Shown here in pieces: positions 22,189 to 30,898 of a DNA stretch of 32,110 nucleotides. The DNA is taken from positions 27,963 through 60,072 of the forward strand of contig MGUK01000037.1 in NCBI GenBank assembly GCA_001799995.1, given 5' to 3'. Each line of letters opens with the position of its first letter. The stretch's first letter is position 1. Under the pieces are notes generated by a model. It ran no database searches, was not told where the DNA came from, and saw only the letters and a program-made list of their open reading frames with translations. The stretch comes from Elusimicrobia bacterium GWF2_62_30 (lineage in GTDB: Bacteria > Elusimicrobiota > Elusimicrobia > Elusimicrobiales > UBA9959). The translations under genes and the position numbers were made by a program.

Positions 22189-23265
22189 ATGAGCCGCAAC
22201 ATTAAAATAATAATGTTTTATTCTTCGGCCGCGGCCCTGCTCCTGTTCGTGGCTTTTTCCGCTTTGCAGCGCGCCGGGCGGGCCCGGGACGAACGCCTGG
22301 ACTGGGAGGCCATTTCCCGCATCCTGGACACCCGGGGCTACCAGCAAGCCATCGGCGTGATAGACCAGCGCCTGGCCGGCCACCCTAAAGATTCGCTGCT
22401 CCTGTATTACAAGGCCCGGGTCTATTACTCCGCGGGCTTCGCGCGCGAAGCGCTGGAGCAGGCCGACCTCGCGATCAAGCTCGGCTACGCCCAGGAGATC
22501 TCGCACCTGCTTAAGGCGCTCGTCTACGGCCGGCTTAACTCGGACTTCGCAAAACAGAAAGAGCTGGCTTCCAAGGCGCTTACTTATGACCCGGCTTACG
22601 ACGAGGCTTACATAATCCGGGCCGAGGCTGAGTTCATGCTCGGCGAATTCAAAGCCTGCGCCGCGGACGCGGCCTCTTATACGCGCATGCGCCCCAAAGA
22701 TTCCTGGGGCTACGAGACGAGCCTGCTCTGCCGCGAGGCGCTTAAGGATTACGCGGGCGCGGAGAAGGCCGGCCTCAAGGCCCTGGAGCTGAAGCCTAAA
22801 AATCACGCGGCGTACTGGAGGCTGGGACTTGTTTACGCCGGGCAGGGGCTGCATAAAAAGGCGATAAAGAACTATTCCGAGGCGATCCGCGCGAGCGGAG
22901 GGCGGCCGCAGTATTTCCTGGCGCGGGCGCGCTCGTGCGAGGCCGCCGGGGATTTTTCCTGCGCGGCGTGGGACTATTATTCGGCGATGGACTGGAGGGA
23001 AGTCTCTGGTTACGCCAGTTACTATTACCTGCTGGGTTCCGGGATGCACCGGATAAACGAGCTGAAGTACGCGCTGAACGCCGCGGAGGCCGCGGTGAAA
23101 CTGGACCCGACCGATCCGGATTACTACGAGCTGCGCGGCCGCGTCTACGCCGAGAAAGGCGAGGCCGCCGCCGCGAAAAAAGATCTTCTCAAAGCGTCTT
23201 CTCTCTCCCCCGCCGGCAGACCCGAGGCCGACCGGCTGCTCGCGGAACTGAAAAATAAAAAATAA
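22189..23265 (+). CDS. Membrane-anchored TPR-repeat protein
   Basis: A 358-residue protein with one N-terminal membrane helix (about residues 9-25) and then TPR repeats to the end. Clear repeat cores are at DSLLLYYKARVYYSAG, HAAYWRLGLVYAGQG and PDYYELRGRVYAEKG. The TPR part likely lies outside the cytoplasm and acts as a protein-binding scaffold. No Shine-Dalgarno is visible. A TAATAT box ends nine bases before the ATG (22175-22180), so it may have its own near-leaderless promoter as well as readthrough from the sRNA promoter. Its stop overlaps the start of the DUF2723 gene (TAATG), implying that the two products work together. Confidence 0.85.
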   Translation: MSRNIKIIMFYSSAAALLLFVAFSALQRAGRARDERLDWEAISRILDTRGYQQAIGVIDQRLAGHPKDSLLLYYKARVYYSAGFAREALEQADLAIKLGYAQEISHLLKALVYGRLNSDFAKQKELASKALTYDPAYDEAYIIRAEAEFMLGEFKACAADAASYTRMRPKDSWGYETSLLCREALKDYAGAEKAGLKALELKPKNHAAYWRLGLVYAGQGLHKKAIKNYSEAIRASGGRPQYFLARARSCEAAGDFSCAAWDYYSAMDWREVSGYASYYYLLGSGMHRINELKYALNAAEAAVKLDPTDPDYYELRGRVYAEKGEAAAAKKDLLKASSLSPAGRPEADRLLAELKNKK

Positions 23266-25412
23266 TGGATCCCAAAATTATAGCTGACGCGCCGGCGCAC
23301 AAAGAGAAGATCTTCGAGAAGGCCTGGTTCTTCCCGGCCTTGCTTGCGCTTATCCTGGCGCCGCTGTATATTTACTGTTTGCCGCCGGGGCTGCCGCCTT
23401 ACCGCGACGCCGGGGAAATGGCCTGCGCGGCGTGGACGCTCGGCATCGCGCATCAGCCCGGGTATCCCCTCTATATAATTTCGGCTAAGCTGTTCTCGCT
23501 GATCCCGCTCGGGAACCCGGCGTGGCGGCTTAATGTTTTTTCGGCGCTGGCCGGGCTCGCGGCCGTGGGAATATTCTGGCGGTTCGCCGCGCGGACGCTT
23601 TCCCCCTCCGCCGCCTTCTTCGCCGCGCTGCTGCTGGGGCTTAACTTTACCCTGCGCACGGTCTCGGGCGTGCCGGAGATGTACGCGCTGAACTTCCTGT
23701 TCGCGACCCTGTTGCTTGCTGTGGCGCTTATCCCCGGCGAGACGCCGGGACGTGCCCCTGTATACCTGGCGGCTTTCCTGCTGGGACTCGGGATGACCAA
23801 CCGCATGGACCTGCTGCTTGCCCTGCCGGCCGTACTTATACTGCTGTGGCCGCGCATGAAAGCGCAATGGCCCGCCATACTGTTAAGCTCGGCCGGTTTC
23901 TTTTTTCTGGGTTTTTCGCTCTACCTATATCTCCTGCTGCGCTCCGCGGGAAACCCGCTGTTCGACTGGAGCCACCCGGCGGAGCTTAAGACTTTCCTGG
24001 CCGTGATAACCCGGAAAAGCTACGGCTCGACGCTGGACCTCATCTCCCAGAATTACGCCGCGGGGGAGCTGTTCCTGCCGAACCTTAAGTATTACGCCGC
24101 GCATCTCTGGCAGAATTTCAGCCTGGCGCTGCTGGCCGCCGCGGCGGGCATCTACGGCGAATGGAAGACCAGCCGCCGCCGCTTCTTTTCACTGGCCGCC
24201 CTTTTCCTTATTTCCGGGCCGCTCTTCCTTTTTACGGCCAACATGCCGCCTAATCCCCACGCGCTCGCCATCGTCGAGCCTTATTACCTGCTGCCGGACC
24301 TTGCCCTGGCCTTCTGGACCGCCGCCGGGCTCCGTTATCTATCGGCCTTTTCCCGCGCCGCCGCTTACGCCGCCGCGCTGGCGGCGCTGGTTGCCGCGGG
24401 CGCGGTCTTCCAGGGCGGGGCGCACGGCTCGCTGCGGCGCAGCCTTTTTGCGGCGGAAGATTTCGCTTCCGACGCCATGCTCAGCGCCCCCGCCGGGGCG
24501 GCCATCGTGGTAAAAAAGGACGTGCAGCTCTTCTCCCTGTGGTACATGCAGTCGGTGAAAGGGCTGCGGCCCGACCTGAAAATAGTGGCGCAGGGCCTTT
24601 CCGGGGCGCCTTGGTACAGGTCCAGCGCCAGGCTGCGGAACCCGGACCTCGCGCTGTCCAACCTGAATTCCGGCGAGGCCGCCGACTGGGCGGCTTTCGC
24701 CTCCGCCAACGCCGGAGGGCTCTTTGCCACGATGGACGCCGAAGTTCCCCGCTCGGTTCCGGCCCGGCCGTACGGGGTTCTTAACGAACTTTACCCGGCG
24801 GACCCTGCGCGGGGCCCCGCTCCCAGGGCCTACTACAGCCTGGGCCGGTTCGGCACCGATTATCATGATTTCTTCGACAAGGACCTGGGGACTTCCTATG
24901 CCCAGGCCCTGACCGCCGCCGGCGCGGCGGAGGGCCGCGCGGGAGGGCTGGCTGCGGAAAGGCTTGCCGGCCTGCGCCTGGCCCGCCTGCTGGACCCGGA
25001 CATGCCTGACACCCCGCTTTTCGAGGGCTTTTATTATTCCGCGCGCGGCGACTGGGAGCAGGCCGGGGCGTGTTTCCTTGAGTCGGCCCGCATCTACGAG
25101 CGCCTCCTGGCGCTCGCGCTGAAGTACCGCTCCCTGCCGGCGGTCCGGCAGGGGCTGCTGGTCTCAAGCGCCTATGCGTGGCTGAATTACGGCGTGGCGC
25201 TGGAGAAGAGCGGGAACAGGGACGGCGCCGAGCGGGCCTATGTAGAGGCGCAGGCGAAAAATCCCGCGCTGCCGGACGCGCATTACAACCTGGCGATACT
25301 TTACTGGAACCGGGACTGGTCCCGGGTAAGGAGCGAGCTGGAGCGGACGCTGCGGCTGGATCCCGCCCATGCGCAGGCCGCCAGGTACCTTGCGGCGGTC
25401 AAGAACAGGTAG
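23265..25412 (+). CDS. DUF2723 (TMEM260-type) membrane protein with C-terminal TPRs
   Basis: A 715-residue protein. Residues about 20-390 form a polytopic membrane domain with the DUF2723 hallmark YRDAGE (46-51) and HQPGYPLY (63-70) in the first outside loop. This family belongs to the GT-C glycosyltransferase fold; the human relative TMEM260 is an O-mannosyltransferase. D48 and E51 are the likely catalytic acids. A soluble region follows (about 400-600), then TPR-like repeats (about 620-710; AYAWLNYGVALEKSG, PDAHYNLAILYWN). A lipid-linked sugar transfer to exported proteins is a reasonable inference. The substrate is unknown. A strong terminator lies 30 bases downstream. Confidence 0.87.
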   Translation: MDPKIIADAPAHKEKIFEKAWFFPALLALILAPLYIYCLPPGLPPYRDAGEMACAAWTLGIAHQPGYPLYIISAKLFSLIPLGNPAWRLNVFSALAGLAAVGIFWRFAARTLSPSAAFFAALLLGLNFTLRTVSGVPEMYALNFLFATLLLAVALIPGETPGRAPVYLAAFLLGLGMTNRMDLLLALPAVLILLWPRMKAQWPAILLSSAGFFFLGFSLYLYLLLRSAGNPLFDWSHPAELKTFLAVITRKSYGSTLDLISQNYAAGELFLPNLKYYAAHLWQNFSLALLAAAAGIYGEWKTSRRRFFSLAALFLISGPLFLFTANMPPNPHALAIVEPYYLLPDLALAFWTAAGLRYLSAFSRAAAYAAALAALVAAGAVFQGGAHGSLRRSLFAAEDFASDAMLSAPAGAAIVVKKDVQLFSLWYMQSVKGLRPDLKIVAQGLSGAPWYRSSARLRNPDLALSNLNSGEAADWAAFASANAGGLFATMDAEVPRSVPARPYGVLNELYPADPARGPAPRAYYSLGRFGTDYHDFFDKDLGTSYAQALTAAGAAEGRAGGLAAERLAGLRLARLLDPDMPDTPLFEGFYYSARGDWEQAGACFLESARIYERLLALALKYRSLPAVRQGLLVSSAYAWLNYGVALEKSGNRDGAERAYVEAQAKNPALPDAHYNLAILYWNRDWSRVRSELERTLRLDPAHAQAARYLAAVKNR

Positions 25413-25443
25413 CGGCCGGAAAGCGCGGGGCACGGCGAGAAAT

Positions 25444-25471
25444 AAAAAAACCGCGTTATCGCGGTTTTTTT
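25444..25471. terminator. Bidirectional intrinsic terminator
   Basis: A 12-bp stem (seven A-T pairs plus CCGCG/CGCGG) with loop TTAT and T tracts on both strands. It serves the convergent DUF2723 and secreted-protein genes. Confidence 0.9.
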
Positions 25472-25491
25472 ATTTCCGGCGCCGGAGCGGT

Positions 25492-26406
25492 CTACCGGGG
25501 AAGGTAATTGTACCGGAACTGGAACATGCCCAGCAGGTCCCAGCCGCCGTCGAATTTCAGGTAGGAAAGTTCGAAGGTGAGTTTCAGCAGCGAGCCGAGG
25601 TGCAGGTTGACCAGCTTCGGATGCAGCGGGGCGCCCTGCGGTATCATGAATTCCGCGCCCAGCGGGAAATCTTTTTTAGGCAGCCAGATGAAGCCGCCGA
25701 AAAGCATGCCGGTAGGGATATCCACGGACGTGCCGGAGGCGCGGTTCTTCGTCAGGTTTATCGCCTCGTTGGACATGTACTCCGAGAGGCTGTAGATGAC
25801 CTTCGGCATATCCCCGTCGGAATAACCGAGGTCGACCAGGAATTTGGGATGCAGGCGCTTGGACAGCGCCACGTAGGCGTTGGCGTAGGTATCGGTATTC
25901 TTGGAATCCACCTTGACGCTGGCGGACGGCGAGTTCAGCGTGGGCTGGGCGGAGTCACGGAATTTCAGCACGCCCTGCACGCCGGCCGCCATGGCGGGCC
26001 GCCAGGCCCCCTCCGTCTGTATCTGCATTTTAGCGTCCGTTATCAGCAGCCAGAGCCCGACCCGGTCCAGGTAATCCTTTTTCTCCACGGTCCAGTTGAA
26101 GCTGTTCTTCCCGTAAAGGCGGCCGATGTAGTAGGCCGCGTTGATGTCCAGGCCCAGGCCTATGGCGTTCTTGCCGCGGCCCCGGTAAGCGGTGGGCATC
26201 AGCACTATGCCGCTCAGCGGCACCTTGGCTTCTTCGAAAACGGAGGGCTTGGAGGGGCCGGACTTTTGCGCGGCCTGGCGCGTCGGGGTGGAGAAAAAAA
26301 CTCCCGCGGCGGCGGCCGAGCCGGATGACGGGATCACGCCGATAAGCTGGGCGCCGGCGGCGGCCGGGAGCAGGAGGAATGAGAATATCGCCAGCGTGAT
26401 TTTCAT
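25492..26406 (-). CDS. Secreted beta-rich protein, probable outer-membrane protein
   Basis: A 304-residue protein with a clear signal peptide (residues 1-19, cut after AGA before Q). The mature part has many alternating hydrophobic/polar strands and ends in an aromatic-rich last strand (LLGMFQFRYNYLPR), typical of a small beta-barrel. An early low-complexity stretch (about 26-55, Ser/Ala/Pro) precedes the strands. I cannot name a family. Its ATG overlaps the pgpA stop (ATGA), so it is the last gene of the pnp-to-omp run and is followed by the terminator at 25444. Confidence 0.7.
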   Translation of the reverse strand: MKITLAIFSFLLLPAAAGAQLIGVIPSSGSAAAAGVFFSTPTRQAAQKSGPSKPSVFEEAKVPLSGIVLMPTAYRGRGKNAIGLGLDINAAYYIGRLYGKNSFNWTVEKKDYLDRVGLWLLITDAKMQIQTEGAWRPAMAAGVQGVLKFRDSAQPTLNSPSASVKVDSKNTDTYANAYVALSKRLHPKFLVDLGYSDGDMPKVIYSLSEYMSNEAINLTKNRASGTSVDIPTGMLFGGFIWLPKKDFPLGAEFMIPQGAPLHPKLVNLHLGSLLKLTFELSYLKFDGGWDLLGMFQFRYNYLPR

Positions 26407-26888
26407 AAGAAGAACACCGCGGCCAGCCTGGTCAGGAGATTCGCCTCCGCGCCGGCCAGTACGTCATCCATAATTATACCAAAACCTCCGCTGAACGCCG
26501 TCTCGAGTTTCTTGATAGGCCAGGGTTTAAGCGTGTCCAGGGCGCGGAAAAGCACGAAGGCTGCCGCCAGGTTGAACGGCGTGCGGTCCAGGAACAGGAT
26601 GGCCGTCCAGAAGCCGGCTATTTCGTCGATCACGATGCGCGGGTCGTCATGGGTGCCGTAGGCGGCTTCCGCCCGGCCGGCCACCCAGATGGAAAAAGGG
26701 ACGAAGGCCAGGAGGAAAAGGGCGAAATGAAAATTGTTTTCCGGCAGGAAGGGCGTGAGGAGCAGCGCCAGCAGGGTGCCGGCCATCCCGGAGCCGGTGA
26801 ACTTCTTGAACCCGGTGAGCCTGGCGGGGATGTAGCTGATGAACCCGCCGCTGGCCAGGAACTTTATGATGAAGTCGTTTCTTGGCAT
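26403..26888 (-). CDS. pgpA: Phosphatidylglycerophosphatase A
   Basis: It removes the phosphate from phosphatidylglycerophosphate to give phosphatidylglycerol, in the inner membrane. The 161-residue protein carries the PgpA motifs DDPRIVIDE (81-89), FRALDTLKPWPI (114-125) and GIIMDDVLAG (137-146), between about four membrane helices. Length is normal. It follows pgsA by 16 bases, so the two consecutive steps of the pathway are encoded together. Confidence 0.93.
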   Translation of the reverse strand: MPRNDFIIKFLASGGFISYIPARLTGFKKFTGSGMAGTLLALLLTPFLPENNFHFALFLLAFVPFSIWVAGRAEAAYGTHDDPRIVIDEIAGFWTAILFLDRTPFNLAAAFVLFRALDTLKPWPIKKLETAFSGGFGIIMDDVLAGAEANLLTRLAAVFFL

Positions 26889-26904
26889 GTTCGGCAGGCG
26901 CGCT

Positions 26905-27513
26905 TCAGCGCTTGCGTTCGGTCCAGGACTTGTAGAGCAGGCTGCGGTGATTGTGCAGGTACATGAAGCCGCTGAGCAGGGTGAACAGGGCGGCGATGAC
27001 CGTGAGCCACCAGGCTATGGTCTGAGTGAGGGCCGGGAAAATATCCAGCGGAGGCGGCAGGACGTGGCTTTTCGCCCAGATCATGAGTATAAGCAGCACT
27101 TGTATCGTGAACGCGGCGATAAGCTGGATCGTGGTCTTTATCTTGCCGCTGGACTCCGCTTTCATCACCTCGCCATTGAGGGCCGCCAGCACCCTGAGCG
27201 TCGAGATGGTCAGCTCCCTGAGCAGGATAAGGAAGACGGCCCACACCGGTATGGCCAACTCGCTGAGGGACGCGAAAGCGAGGAAAACGGACATTACCAG
27301 GATCTTGTCCGCGTAGGGGTCCGCTATCGCCCCGAAGGGGGTGGTGGTCATGGTGCGCCGCGCGATGGCGCCGTCGATCCCGTCGGAGATGGACGCGATG
27401 GTCAGCAGGACCAGCGCGGCTATCTCGGCCCAGAGGCGGCCCGTTATTATCAGCGCGAAGATGGCCAGGCTGAGGGCCATGCGTCCCATTGTGATGCGGT
27501 TGGCGAGAGTCAT
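26905..27513 (-). CDS. pgsA: CDP-diacylglycerol-glycerol-3-phosphate 3-phosphatidyltransferase
   Basis: It joins CDP-diacylglycerol and glycerol-3-phosphate to make phosphatidylglycerophosphate in the inner membrane. The 202-residue protein has the complete CDP-alcohol phosphotransferase signature D44-xx-D47-G-xx-A-R52-x8-G61-xxx-D65-xxx-D69, with about six membrane helices. Residues after the motif (RELTISTLRVLAA, SGKIKTTIQ) are typical of PgsA rather than PssA. It starts three bases after lolA and precedes pgpA. Confidence 0.94.
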   Translation of the reverse strand: MTLANRITMGRMALSLAIFALIITGRLWAEIAALVLLTIASISDGIDGAIARRTMTTTPFGAIADPYADKILVMSVFLAFASLSELAIPVWAVFLILLRELTISTLRVLAALNGEVMKAESSGKIKTTIQLIAAFTIQVLLILMIWAKSHVLPPPLDIFPALTQTIAWWLTVIAALFTLLSGFMYLHNHRSLLYKSWTERKR

Positions 27514-27516
27514 TTT

Positions 27517-28272
27517 TTAATTCTTCAGCTCCAGCACTTCCACGCCTTTGGGAGGAGCGAAGGTGAAGATCCCTTTGTCTATGGCTGTGTTCTTTTCCGT
27601 CGAGGTCAGGCGCGTGGTTATCACCGTGCCGTCCACGTTGAGTTCCGCTTCGGCCGGGAAATAGTCGGCCGCCGAGAGGCGCAGCTTCAGGATATACCCG
27701 GAGCCGGAGCGGGGCGTCAGCGTCAGCGCTATCAGCCCGTCCTTTTCCCCCTCCACGGTCGCGATATTCTTTTCCGACAGCGAAGCGTAATTCCCGAAAT
27801 CGAGGATGCCGGAGAAGTTCTGGTCCTGCGTTCTTCTCCAGGCGTCCCACGTGGTGCGGACCGCCTGGTTGTCGTCGGCTTTGTAGATCCAGATGTCGTT
27901 CTTGTCGGTAACCACCACCTGGCGCGCCGGTTTCTTATGCTCTATCCTGAGCAGGTTCGGCTTGACGTAGAGGAGGGACCCTTCGATGGATTGTTTCAGC
28001 CCGGCTTCCTTGAAATTGACTTCCTGTGTGAAGTCCGCCTTCAGGGTTTCAAGTTTCGCGTCCCAGGCTTTGAGCTTCTCCAGCACGGCCGCCGCGGGAT
28101 CCGGCTTGGGCGCGGCCGCCGCGGTGGAAACCTGCACGGGGGCCGCCTTGGCCGGCTGGGTCTTGACCGCGGCTTTCTTCGCCGGGGCCGCCGCCGGTTT
28201 CTTGGCAGGGGTCTGAGCGGACGCGCCGCCGGCGAAGGCCAGGATAAGGATAATAATTAATATTCTATTCAT
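27517..28272 (-). CDS. lolA: LolA-like periplasmic lipoprotein carrier
   Basis: A 251-residue exported protein that should carry lipoproteins to the outer membrane. A signal peptide (1-19, ASA before Q) precedes an Ala/Pro/Lys-rich stretch (about 20-60), which is unusual for LolA. The LolA fold follows from about 65: LK....KL.TL.ADFTQEV.F......Q...GSL...KPN..R.E, then DK.DIWIY and L.L.P. This half-barrel pattern is well conserved at the N-terminal side. It overlaps the ftsK end by eight bases. The low-complexity extension may tether it to the inner membrane or cell wall. Confidence 0.85.
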   Translation of the reverse strand: MNRILIIILILAFAGGASAQTPAKKPAAAPAKKAAVKTQPAKAAPVQVSTAAAAPKPDPAAAVLEKLKAWDAKLETLKADFTQEVNFKEAGLKQSIEGSLLYVKPNLLRIEHKKPARQVVVTDKNDIWIYKADDNQAVRTTWDAWRRTQDQNFSGILDFGNYASLSEKNIATVEGEKDGLIALTLTPRSGSGYILKLRLSAADYFPAEAELNVDGTVITTRLTSTEKNTAIDKGIFTFAPPKGVEVLELKN

Positions 28273-30622
28273 TTCTGGAGAACTCCTCTTCCTCCTGGAC
28301 CTTGCCGCTCCGCTTGAAGCCGGCGGGTTCTTCGCCGGGCGCCGCCTGCAGGGCCTGCGGCTGCGCCGCCTGGGAATTAAGGTGCGTCTCTATCTTGTCG
28401 AAGAAGATCTCCCAGCGGTTGGAGCCTTCGGGTTTATGGATGAAGCCGTTCATCTCCAGGATGCTCAGGATGTTGGTGGCCCTGGCCGAAGAGCCGAAAT
28501 GCGCCTTCAGCAGGTCCTGCGAGACGCGCTTGCGTTCCATTACGAGCCGCAGCGCCACCAGCATTTCTTCCGACGAGCTGCCCTTGCCGGAGCCCTGCGT
28601 TTCCTCATCTTCGCTCAGGGGCTGGTAGTTGGGCCTGGCCTGCGCCTTGACGAAGTCGGCCACCTTGCGTATCTCGTCCTCGCTGACGAAAGCGCCCTGG
28701 ATACGGGAAGGCTTCTGCGCGTCTATCGCGAGATAAAGGAGGTCGCCCTTGCCGATCAGAGCCTCGGCGCCGGGGCAGTCCAGGATGACGCGGGAATCGG
28801 TCTTGGAGGTCACCTGCAGCGCGACGCGCGACGGCAGGTTGGCCTTTATGACGCCGGTGATGACGTCTACGGAAGGGCGCTGCGTGGCCAGGACCAGGTG
28901 GATGCCCACGGCGCGGGCCATCTGCGCCAGGCGCTGTATCGCGTCCTCCACCACGTTCTTCTGCTGCAGCATCAGGTCGGCCAGTTCGTCGATGACTACG
29001 ATGATGTAGTATTCCTGCGGCTGCCCGTTCTCCAGCGCCCACTTGTTGTAGGAAGCTATGTTCTTGACCCTGGCCTGTTCGAATTTTTTATAGCGCTTTT
29101 CCATCACGCGGGTAAGCGCCACCAGCGACTTGGCCGCCGCCTTCGGGTCGGTGATCACCGCGACCCGGTCAGGGGACTCTTTCGGGTCGTAAAGATAAGG
29201 GATGTCCTCGTAGAAGGTGAGCTCCAGGCGCTTGGGGTCTATGAAAAGGAATTTCACCTCGTCGGGTTTGTTGCGGAAGATGAGGGAAAGGATCAGCGAC
29301 TGCATGAACACGCTCTTGCCGCTGGCGGTGGCGCCGGCCACCAGCAGGTGCGGCATGCCCTCGAGGTTGGCCGTAGCCACGGCGCCTTCGGCGTAGCGGC
29401 CCAGCGCGAAGGTGAGCGGCGAGCGGGCCTCGTTAAAGGCCGAATTCTCCAGCAGTTCCCGCAGGCAGACTTTCGCCCGCTTGTTGTTGGGGATCTCGAA
29501 GCCTATCGCCGATTTGCCGGGGATGGGCGCGATCACCCGGATAGCGCCGGCGGATTTCATGGCGAGGGCCACGTCGTTGGAAAGGGAAACGATGGAGCTT
29601 ATCTTCACGCCCGAGCCGGGCGTGACTTCGTAACGGGTGACGACCGGGCCGGGGTAGACGCCGGAAACCTGCACCAGGACGTTGAAGCTCTTGAACGTGG
29701 TCTCCAGCTGCAGGCGCGCGGCGTTTATTTCTTCGTCCGACGGGCCGACGAAGCCCTGCTGCGACGGGGCCTCCAGGAGGTCGGTGCCCGGCAGCTTGAA
29801 GTTCTTGAAATAGGGGTCGGTAAGCTTCTGCTTATCAGTAGCGTCCTTCTTTTCCTGCTGCGCCTTCGCCTCTTTCTCTTTAAGCGCGGACGCCGGCTCG
29901 GCTTTTGCGCGCACCACCTGCACTTCCCGGGGTTCCGGCGCCGGTTTCACTTCCGGTTTGGACTCGGCGCGGATTACCGGCGGGGGTTCCTGTATGGGCT
30001 TGGCGTCGTAGGCCGGTCCCTCGGCCTGTTCCTTTTCTGAAATTATTTTAAGCCGGGCGTTCAGCTCGCGCCGCGCCGCGGCCCAGTTGTGGTAGTCGGA
30101 GACGACCGCGGCCGAGACCGTCTTAAGCACGCGCCGCCAGGAGATATTGAAAAGCAGCTGCACGCCGGCGAAAAGCAGCACCGCCGAGAACAGCCCCGCC
30201 CCTACCCCGCCGAACATCTGAAAAAGCGCTTCGTCGATGACGCTCCCCAGCATGCCGCCGGCCTGGAGCCAGGGTCCGAAATGGGTGTTGAGCCTCTCGA
30301 TGATGGCCGAGAGGGAGCCCAGGATCATGAAGATCCCGGCCGTAAGGGTCAGAACTCCCTTGTGCGGCTTATTGAGCTTTACCAGTATCGCGATCAGGCC
30401 GTACAGGAAGATGAACGGGAACAGGTAGGAGGTGTTGCCGAGGAAAGCCAGGAAGCCGCGGTGAACCGCGTCGCCTATGGTGCCGCGCGGCCCTGCACTG
30501 AACATTACCCACGCCAGCCACAGGGTGAAGGCGAAAGCCCCCAGCCAGTACAGCGCATAGGAGAAGGCGGAGGGCTTTTTCTTTCCCTGGGCGGCTAATC
30601 TGTTCTTTGCGAGGTCGCGCAT
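28265..30622 (-). CDS. ftsK: FtsK/SpoIIIE-type DNA translocase
   Basis: A 785-residue septal DNA pump that clears and aligns chromosome ends at division. Four N-terminal membrane helices (about residues 20-165) are followed by a charged Pro/Lys/Glu linker (about 170-275) and the RecA-like motor. Walker A is GATASGKS (about 430-440) and Walker B is IIVVIDELADLM (about 540-550). The C-terminal gamma winged-helix (about 690-750, EEML.AL.LV......SQ..L...F......A..IL..ME..G.I) reads oriented DNA sites. Length is normal for a short-linker FtsK. No clear Shine-Dalgarno precedes ATG 30622. Confidence 0.97.
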   Translation of the reverse strand: MRDLAKNRLAAQGKKKPSAFSYALYWLGAFAFTLWLAWVMFSAGPRGTIGDAVHRGFLAFLGNTSYLFPFIFLYGLIAILVKLNKPHKGVLTLTAGIFMILGSLSAIIERLNTHFGPWLQAGGMLGSVIDEALFQMFGGVGAGLFSAVLLFAGVQLLFNISWRRVLKTVSAAVVSDYHNWAAARRELNARLKIISEKEQAEGPAYDAKPIQEPPPVIRAESKPEVKPAPEPREVQVVRAKAEPASALKEKEAKAQQEKKDATDKQKLTDPYFKNFKLPGTDLLEAPSQQGFVGPSDEEINAARLQLETTFKSFNVLVQVSGVYPGPVVTRYEVTPGSGVKISSIVSLSNDVALAMKSAGAIRVIAPIPGKSAIGFEIPNNKRAKVCLRELLENSAFNEARSPLTFALGRYAEGAVATANLEGMPHLLVAGATASGKSVFMQSLILSLIFRNKPDEVKFLFIDPKRLELTFYEDIPYLYDPKESPDRVAVITDPKAAAKSLVALTRVMEKRYKKFEQARVKNIASYNKWALENGQPQEYYIIVVIDELADLMLQQKNVVEDAIQRLAQMARAVGIHLVLATQRPSVDVITGVIKANLPSRVALQVTSKTDSRVILDCPGAEALIGKGDLLYLAIDAQKPSRIQGAFVSEDEIRKVADFVKAQARPNYQPLSEDEETQGSGKGSSSEEMLVALRLVMERKRVSQDLLKAHFGSSARATNILSILEMNGFIHKPEGSNRWEIFFDKIETHLNSQAAQPQALQAAPGEEPAGFKRSGKVQEEEEFSRNE

Positions 30623-30670
30623 AGTTGCCGGTGAAACGGCGGCAGGCGCGGAATCGTCCCGTGATCCGCG

Positions 30671-30898
30671 TTAGTTGTTCTGGTTGAGCACTACCCTGAA
30701 GTTAAGTTCCTTCGGGTAAAGGGAGATCTTGCCCTGCGCCGCAAGCCAGCCCAGCGCGAGGTAAAGCGTCGAGCTGGAGAGGTGGAGCTTCAGTTTAAGG
30801 TCCCAGGAGGTGGCGTCGCCGCCGGCCGCCTTGAGGGTTTCAAGGACGTTCCCGGCGGTCTGGGCCAGCGTATCGGTGAACTTGGCTGTTTCTTCCAT
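30671..30898 (-). CDS. Small winged-helix protein (DUF2582-like)
   Basis: A 75-residue protein with the outline of the DUF2582 winged helix: TAGNVLETLKAAGG, a helix with L.LKL.LS, then ALGWLAAQGKISL and a short beta wing ending VVLNQN. Such proteins could bind DNA but no function is established. Its ATG directly follows the accB stop (TAAATG), and ftsK starts 48 bases later. It may be a local regulator of this operon or an auxiliary to AccB. Confidence 0.7.
   Translation of the reverse strand: MEETAKFTDTLAQTAGNVLETLKAAGGDATSWDLKLKLHLSSSTLYLALGWLAAQGKISLYPKELNFRVVLNQNN

Noticed and set aside
26839..28260. A 473-codon plus-strand open frame opposite pgsA and lolA
   Set aside because: It spans two well-supported minus-strand genes and has random-looking composition.
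28382..30040. A 552-codon plus-strand open frame opposite ftsK
   Set aside because: Antisense to a complete FtsK with intact Walker motifs; no family pattern and no promoter or ribosome site.
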